Source: Casuarina equisetifolia
Taxonomy: Eukaryota > Streptophyta > Magnoliopsida > Fagales > Casuarinaceae
Length of the DNA stretch: 64,000 bases
NCBI GenBank assembly: GCA_028551475.1
Contig: CM052361.1
Coordinates: forward strand, 5,277,501 to 5,341,500
Reading direction: 5' to 3'
Shown here: positions 57,292-64,000 of the stretch, one piece after another
How positions within the stretch are numbered: position 1 is the first letter of the stretch
Layout: every line of letters begins with the position of its first letter
Translations under genes and position numbers: made by a program
Notes under the pieces: model-generated
Told to the model about the DNA's origin: nothing
What the model saw: only the letters and a program-made list of their open reading frames with translations
Databases searched by the model: none

Positions 57292-60200
57292 ATGATGTCT
57301 GTGGCCTTCCCCTGGGCAGTGGCCCCAAGCGTCGGGATATCCAATAGCGTTCGGTTCTTCGACTCGATCAGAGGTGGAAACCGGGCTTTAGATTCTTTAA
57401 CGCCCAAACCCCGAGATTCGAGAAAGATCAGAGCTAAGCAGTATAGGGAACAGCAATGGAATCCATGCTTTCTCCGTAGAAATGTGAGGTGTTCATCAGC
57501 TAGTGGGTCAAGCTTAGATACTGGAAGCCAATTGCCTGTATTATCTAGCATGGGAGCAAGCCCTGCAGGAGAAATGGCTCTATCATCAGAGCAGATGGTT
57601 TACAACGTGGTGCTGAAGCAGGCCGCCTTGGCTAAGAAGCGACTGAGGCCTATTGACGATCTTGTTGCGAAACCCGCTGTTCTTCTGCCGGTGACACGCA
57701 GCCTGTTACGCGAAGCTTATGACCGTTGTGGAAAAGTTTGCTCAGAGTATGCCAATGCATTTTACCTAGGTTAGCCAGCCCTACTTTGTCTTTTAAATGG
57801 GATTTCAAAGCGAGATTGGATTTCAGAGGTATAAATACAATCTCTGTAATGCTTTCGAATTGCAATTGTTATTAATTTTTGCACCTTTTAGGAACTCTGC
57901 TAATCACCCCTGAAATGCGAAGGGCGTTCTGGGCAATAGCTGGTGAGTAACCATGACCTTCAATCAGAACTCATCTTTCTTATCATTATGTAAAGATGAT
58001 AAGAAATTTTTATCTCTGATAATAAATATGAAGCCAGAGAAAAATAATTAAACTATAAAACTCTAGTGAATTTTCTGCAAGAATTATGTCAAAGCGTCAC
58101 AAAGAACGTGAAAGCTAGCTTTTAGAAGTACGCTGCTTACAATTCCTATGCACAATGTCTAAGCATCACAAACAAATAGTCCTAACATTTGATACATGAT
58201 TGTCTAATTTTAGTGTTGAGATTGGCGTTATGTTTCTCAAACATGTCAATTGGTCTTTTCTTTGTTCTTAAGTGTGAGAATGCAAGAACTTCTGATGATT
58301 GCCAAACATGTGTTGGGTATCTCTCCTTTAAACTTTTTTAAGTGTTATTCTTGTCAAATAAAATGCAACGTGTTAGGACTTTTTCTGATCTGAATGTCTT
58401 TTCACTGATTGTAAGTTTGACATTCTTCCCATTTGTTGAATACTAAAGAAGCTTGCACCTTATTAACATTTCGAAGTGTAATACTTGTGTGGATGGTTCT
58501 TGTCGTCATGCTTTTTTCTTGAATGGAGAGGGTTAATGCTGAAATAGGAGTTCTACCTTAATTTTCAAACCCATGCTTTGTCTCTTTTAGATGGCTATAG
58601 TCACTGTGTCAAATAGGAAATATCATATCGTTTTCATTCAATAAGCCCGGAAATCCAAATTTTGAGAGCAATTTCTATTTGTGTGACTTCAAGGCCAAGA
58701 GAGTTAAAGTCTTCCGTATTTTTATTTTTTATGATCCAAATGTATTTGAAATTAAGGTTTGAATTAAATTTGTACTTTTCTTAAGATGTTGCTACACATA
58801 CAGTTTGGGCTAGGAGGACAGACGAGCTAGTTGATGGGCCTAATGCTTTACACATAACACTATCGGATCTAGACGAGTGGTAGGCACGATTGGAAGGTCT
58901 TTTTGAAGGTCGTCCATTTGACATACTTGATGCTGCTTTATCTGATACAGTTACCAAATTCCCAGTTGATATCCAGGTTATACTTTACTTTTGAGAAATC
59001 AGTGAAATATCGTACTAGGTCTCATTTAAATTTTTGCACTATCCTATTGTATCAACTGTACTAAGGTGCAGTTGCAAGCTACTAAGAAAAAACACCTTAA
59101 AAACAAACTGCATTTTAAAAACTTAAAATTCATAATACATTTCAACATCAAACATTTCCAACTTTTTGTTTCAAAGTTTTCCTTCTAAAGTGAGTCTTAG
59201 AAGTGGAAAACCTTCTACGCATGCCATGGCCTCCTCTAGAGATGAAAGCTTTTGGGGGATTGGGGATTGTGTGTAAAGAACCAACAAAACTTGTAAACTC
59301 TAGTTCACTTAGAACTTTCATTGTTATTTCATATTCCAAACAATATTCCCATCTTCCCAAAGGTTTGGATTGTCAATAACTAATTCGTTTTTGAAGTTCC
59401 CATTACCTCTCTTATCTCATCATGGTTTAAATGGAACTACTTCACTGATAATTCTCTTAACAAAGTTATAGTATGTTCTCTTTCAATTATTGCTTTGCTT
59501 GTCATTGAAATTTTAATCTAGTTGTACAAGTTGCATTATTGCAGCCATACAAAGATATGATTGTAGGAATGAAAATGGATCTCTAGAAGTCAAGATACAA
59601 AAATTTTGATGAGCTATACCTTTATTGTTATTATGTTGTTGGGACGGTTGGGCTAATAAGTGTTCCAATCATAGGCATTGCACTTGAATCACAGGTAACA
59701 ACAAAGAGTGTATACAATGTAGCCTTGGCGTTAGGGACTGCAAACCAGCTAAACAATATACTTAGGGATGTTGGGGAAGAGTAAGTGCAAAGCTTTTGAA
59801 ATTTCATTTCAATCTTATTATCAATACAACTACAATAACAATGCACATAACATGGAGGTTATTTCATGCCTTGAATTATTAAGCCATCTATCTATAAATT
59901 CTCGTATCTTAAAATTTACTAAAACTCCTTGGAAATAAAATATCAAAACAAGGTAGATATTACTCATACTAAAGCACATAATTAGTTCACCAAATGTAGT
60001 ACAATCAACATGTTTAGAGATGCATGTTGTATTAGCATTTGTTAGTGCTAGTCTTGTTTCAAAATCAAAATTTGTAAAAAAGTTGATATCAAAACTTGTT
60101 CCTTTAAGTTTCTTTTACATAGAATCATATTTTAAAATGGTTTATTTTCTAATCCTAATTAGTACACATGCTTATGTTCCATAGTTGCCTAGAGAAAAGA

Positions 60201-61249
60201 TAAAGATCTAAAAGATTTTGATATTAGTAATTATATTTGATGTGGATGAACTCAAGGCCCAATATTATAAGTTCTCCTATAATAAAGTTAAAGAGTCCAT
60301 AATATAATCCAATAGTCCAAGAAGCTCAAGCTTGAAGGGTATTTCAAAGATTCTTTAAAAATTTTGATTTGTTCATTCTTTTAAACTTTTTCTTACTATG
60401 TATTAGGATTCATATCTTCCTTCATCTCCTTAAGAATCAAATTTGAACATCAATTGAAGGTTCCATGCTTCAATAAGCATGTTTTTATGGAAAGCTTCTC
60501 CATCTACAACACATAGTTGTCACTTCATTTTATTATCCTTCTCTAACAAGTTGTTTATTATGTAATGCTAAAAGAGGTAGAGTTTATCTACCACAAGATG
60601 AGCTTGCTCAAGCAGGACTTTCAGATGATGACATATTTGCCGGAAAGGTGACAGACAAATGGAGAAATTTCATGAAGAATCAAATAAAGAGGGCAAGGAT
60701 GTTCTTTGATGAGGCAGAAAAAGGGATAAAAGAATTGAGTGTAGATGGTCGATGGTCGATGGCCAGTAAATAATCACAACTCATTAATATAATTATAGTA
60801 TAGTGGGTCAATCACTTGGCTTAATAAGATGAAGGGAAATCTCCTATAATAAGATTAATGATGATGATGATGTGTTCTATTGATAAGTAATGGTATCATC
60901 AATGGCTGTTATATAGGTCCTTTCACAATTAATGTTTCTGTGATATGGAATCCTTTAGAACAATTAATTAGATAGTTCTCTAAAGGAAATTAAAAGAAGA
61001 CTATTTTCTCCCATTGCTGGTTGTATGAATGCAGCCAAAAAGACCATTTTTCCTAAGTGATTTACAAATTTTTATACTCTTTGTTTGAAGCATGACTAAT
61101 GGTCTTGATTGTTATTGTAGGTATGGGCATCTCTGCTATTATATCGCCAAATATTGGACGAAATTGAAGCTAATGACTACAACAACTTCACGAAAAAGGC
61201 TCGTGTATGCAAAGCCAAGAAGTTACTTACTTTGCCAATTGCATATTAG
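57292..61249 (+). pseudogene. PSY: Phytoene synthase pseudogene (introns retained)
   Basis: Six exons can be aligned by eye to plant phytoene synthase: 57292-57769, 57892-57942, 58804-58976, 59545-59780, 60566-60765, 61121-61249. Phytoene synthase joins two geranylgeranyl diphosphates in plastids, the first committed step to carotenoids. Exon 1 is open and includes the transit-peptide region; the aspartate motif DELVD in exon 3 is present. Lesions: TAG at 58881-58883 (Trp-Glu expected), TAG at 59584-59586 where Arg is expected, AA instead of AG at the acceptor of exon 5 (60564-60565), a 7-bp tandem duplication GATGGTC at 60744-60757 that shifts frame, and TAG at 61247-61249 before the usual C-terminus. 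Residues that I remember as conserved also differ (VWARR, WAIA). Retained introns show a duplicated gene, not a retrocopy. Confidence 0.94.
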
Positions 61250-62788
61250 AGATCTCCCATCCCACTCTCAAAAATATTGTCATTGTTCAGTAAGGAGTAA
61301 TTTGAACCCTTAACATAAACTCTAGAACTATTTAAAGGTAATAACTTCATAAAAAGAGAAAAAGGAGTAGCATGACCTTTATATTATAGAACCTTGTGTT
61401 GCAGCTAATATTTACAATCAAAAGTCTCTTACTGATTCCTTCAAAAGAAGCACTGTTTCTCCTTCAAAGTAGAGCAAACCAAATGCAAGCTTCCTTTCTC
61501 CATACCGATCATCAACCGTTAATGATTCCTTCGAGAGCAGTAATTGAGAAGCATCCCAGGCTTCTTGTCGACGGCAAAACAAACTCAAAGTGGGGCACTA
61601 GAAGACGAGGAGAATGTTTTAGATCTTGAGCTCAAACTTTTCACTGAAGTTAGGTTCTGAATTCAAAACCCGCCGTCCAGATGCTTGAAGAATTTAAAAC
61701 TTTGGTGAGAAGAAAAAAAAAATCACTTGAAGAAGAAAGCTGTTAGGAATATGGATATTTCTTTAAGTTATTTTAAAGATAACAAAAAGAAAGGCTTTAT
61801 AAAATAAATTTTTATGTAAAAAAATGTGCAGAAAAGAAAACTAATACAAAATATTTATCAATATAATATTTGTCTCTCAAAAATTGTATACATGTCATAT
61901 ATTAATGTTTAGAATATATTGTATTGCCTCCTTTGCTTAGTTGGGTCACAAATATACCAAATCATGTCTTATGATTCATGGATACATCTATATGTAAGTG
62001 GGCTGCCCCAAGTGCACTAGAGATGATCCAAATAATATTATTTGTTGGTCTTGAAACATTATTTGATATCTCTTTGGTGAGCTAAATTTCGGAACCCCAA
62101 AATACTAATTTGGGCTTTTATGCGCTTAGCATTCAACGTTAATTTAGAAACTCATATTTTGCAAAGGTGCTGTGTTTGAGCATAAGTATTTTGAAAAGTT
62201 AAATATTCTGTTCGTAGTGCTCACGACATGAAGTGGATTGAACATATTCATCCTTTGTGTGCATTGGTTCCCTTTATAATTATTTTTAATGAATATGTAA
62301 GTTTATTCATCTAAGAACAAAAGAATACAAAGACTTATATATAAAAATATTTTCTCACACACTTTGAGTTGCCAAAATATATGTTCTTGTGATTCATATT
62401 AATTCCTTTTTGAACATATATTGGATTGTTACGGTGCAGCAAGTTCATATTTGATATATCATCTTTGGTTGTCTGACAACATTGAAAGATTGCTGAGAAA
62501 TATTTTTTACTGCTTAATAGCTAGGCAAATATTCATTGTATATTCTTATAATTTAGGCTGTAAACTAAGGGATTAGTACTGAAGTTAACTATTTGTAATC
62601 CCTTGTATTAGAACTAGATTTTCTCTTGTTGAAGAGAATGGATGATCACCTGCACAGAATTTCAGACTGAATCATGCATGATAGAACAGACAATGGAGAA
62701 AGAAATGAAAATGAATTACCAGCCTGCGTCAGGAAAATGGGAGAGGGAGAGAGCATGTTCCAGACAGGAATAAGGGACCGTCGCTGCA
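61250..62788. other. Intergenic AT-rich DNA after the PSY pseudogene
   Basis: Includes the former 3' end of the phytoene synthase gene (to about 61320) and then very AT-rich sequence. No coding exon or repeat family recognised. Confidence 0.55.
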
Positions 62789-63001
62789 ATGTCTACTGCC
62801 CACTTCAGCAAGCTTTCAAAGGCTCATGTGTTGTTCTCGTTCTTGTTGCTGCAATGGATCTTCTGTTTTTTATCTAATTATGCCCCTTCCCATGCTTCGT
62901 TTAATACTCCATCAAAAGGAGCGGCTCTCCGGTTAAGCATATTGCAGCGTGTGCCTTGGCCAGAGATGTCGCCCACAATCCTCATGGAAAATTTCGAATA
63001 A
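62789..63001 (+). other. Small open frame with a signal-peptide-like N-terminus, unidentified
   Basis: A 70-codon frame starting MSTAHFSKLSKAHVLFSFLL has a basic start, a long hydrophobic core and an A-x-A-like site near SHASF, as in secretory signal peptides. The remainder shows no motif that I know. It lies just upstream of the receptor tail fragment but in another frame. It could be a small secreted peptide, the broken start of a lost gene, or chance. Confidence 0.25.
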
Positions 63002-63113
63002 AAAGTACAAAATACTATTTCATGTTCTTTTTTTTCCATGAGAAATTTATCATGAACATTTTCCTAGATGAACATAAGAAATCTAGAAATGTTTTTAGAA
63101 ATTTATCACCACC

Positions 63114-63303
63114 AAGTGCTGATTATGAAGGCGGCAAGGACAGTGATTGGATGGAGATGGGATGGTTTTACATGGGCCTACCGTTGGGATTCATAGTGGG
63201 CTTTTGGGGTGTATGGGGTCCACTAGTGTTCAAAAAGTCTTGGAGATATGCATACTATAAGTTTTGGGATAATCTAAGGCATCGAATCTTTGGGAGTGTC
63301 TGA
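63114..63303 (+). pseudogene. C-terminal fragment of an RLP gene (membrane helix and tail only)
   Basis: The frame ADYEGGKDSDWMEMGWFYMG... matches the end of the intact receptor at 49864-52755 (acidic spacer, membrane helix, SWRYAYYKFWD, RHRIFG) to its stop codon. All LRRs and the signal peptide are missing. The upstream open frame continues to an ATG at 62956, so a 115-codon peptide is formally possible, but residues before the match look random. Homology with the intact gene continues well past the stop codon into the 3' flank, showing a duplicated and then truncated gene. Confidence 0.87.
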
Positions 63304-64000
63304 AATTGAAGAACTACCCCGGGCAACGTGTTGTGTGTATTGTAAAAGAAGAAAAAAAACTTGTTTTCATTTAATGAAGTAATGCTTCTTTATTTGTGGC
63401 TCTCGTTTCTATTTTTTGCGTGTCTTTGATCTTCGACTCGATCATAGCAAAACCCCTTTGTCACAAAAGAGAAGCCCAAAAACGCTTCCTCACGTTCATG
63501 TATGTCCTGCAGCTCCAGTGCAATACTTTGTACCCAACGGTCAAGTGTTGTTTTGAATGATTTAAGTCCCCGTAACCATGTTATTCAATACAAGAAATAA
63601 AAATAATAACAAAAACAGTAATACCATTAATATTTTCTTTTTCCATTTTCAAAATAATGTTATTTGTAAGGACTATCGGTTCCCAAGGGTAAGTAACAGA
63701 AAAAAAAAAAAAAAAAAAGGCATGTAAGCTAAAAAAATTTAAAAATCTAAAGTCAGCCTCAACTTCTGGTACGAAAAGTGATGGTTGATTTTGGTGGTCC
63801 AAACAAACGACGGGATAAGGCAACTACTGTTGAAATTTTCCACCACTACAGCTTATGCAACTTCCAAATTGTTCCTTGGAATCGGGCCTGTTGCCTCTGA
63901 CTAAATTTGTGCCTAAAACAAATTGTCATTACTGATTTCTACTTCAAATAGGAGTAGTTGAGTCCAATCTTTGCGCCAGCCCACAAGACAAGTTATCTAA
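63304..64000. repeat. Duplicated RLP 3' flank
   Basis: Collinear with the sequence after the intact receptor (about 52760-53690): shared phrases include TTGTTTTCATTTAATGAAGT, AAAAACGCTTCCT, CAATACTTTGTAC.CAACGGTCA and the TGGTTGATTTTGGTGG block. A poly(A) run of about 18 lies near 63701-63718. The homology reaches the window edge. Confidence 0.8.

Noticed and set aside
1..64000. CRISPR array, operon or prophage
   Set aside because: The window is plant nuclear DNA with introns; no such structure is present.

Overview
This is nuclear DNA from a flowering plant, most likely a eudicot. Genes have many short AT-rich introns with GT-AG borders, intergenic DNA is AT-rich, CT/GA microsatellites are frequent, and every recognisable gene belongs to a plant family: PRAF, NAC, ALIS, sucrose synthase, receptor-like protein and phytoene synthase. 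The sequence alone does not identify the species.

Layout. 1-3691: upstream DNA with CT arrays. 3692-15374 (+): complete nine-exon PH-RCC1-FYVE-BRX (PRAF) gene. 15375-21518: intergenic, with a tRNA-derived SINE bounded by a perfect 14-bp target duplication and an inverted pair of G-boxes. 21519-25256 (+): six-exon NAC factor with a C-terminal membrane anchor. 25257-28670: intergenic. 28671-32150 (+): eleven-exon gene for a secreted protein that may have a periplasmic-binding-protein-like fold. 33114-37949 (-): eight-exon ALA-interacting subunit (CDC50/LEM3) gene, with a ~258-bp tandem repeat in a large intron. 39622-44488 (-): sucrose synthase of the SUS5/6/7-like clade, with a GC-AG intron and a Pro-Gln C-terminal extension. 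46392-47085 (+): promoter with telo-box and TATA box, a tiny start exon, and two related C/D-box snoRNA units. 49864-52755 (+): intact single-exon LRR receptor-like protein. 57292-61249 (+): phytoene synthase pseudogene with introns and several disabling lesions. 63114-63303 (+): a receptor-like-protein tail without its LRRs.

The genes do not form one pathway; this is ordinary plant gene neighbourhood structure. From about 47.9 kb to the end the region is more dynamic: recurring diverged blocks, one intact receptor-like protein, a receptor tail fragment and the dead phytoene synthase suggest a receptor-gene cluster that has undergone duplication and loss.

The points most worth a second look are: the snoRNA pair behind a ribosomal-protein-type promoter with no visible host coding sequence; two introns that are multiples of three and stop-free (one in the NAC gene, one in the secreted-protein gene), so retention would give in-frame longer proteins; the GC-AG intron of the sucrose synthase; and the intronic 258-bp repeat that keeps one reading frame open. 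I see no clearly novel multi-gene system. All exon boundaries were read by eye from splice consensus, reading frame and remembered family sequences, without alignment or transcript data.
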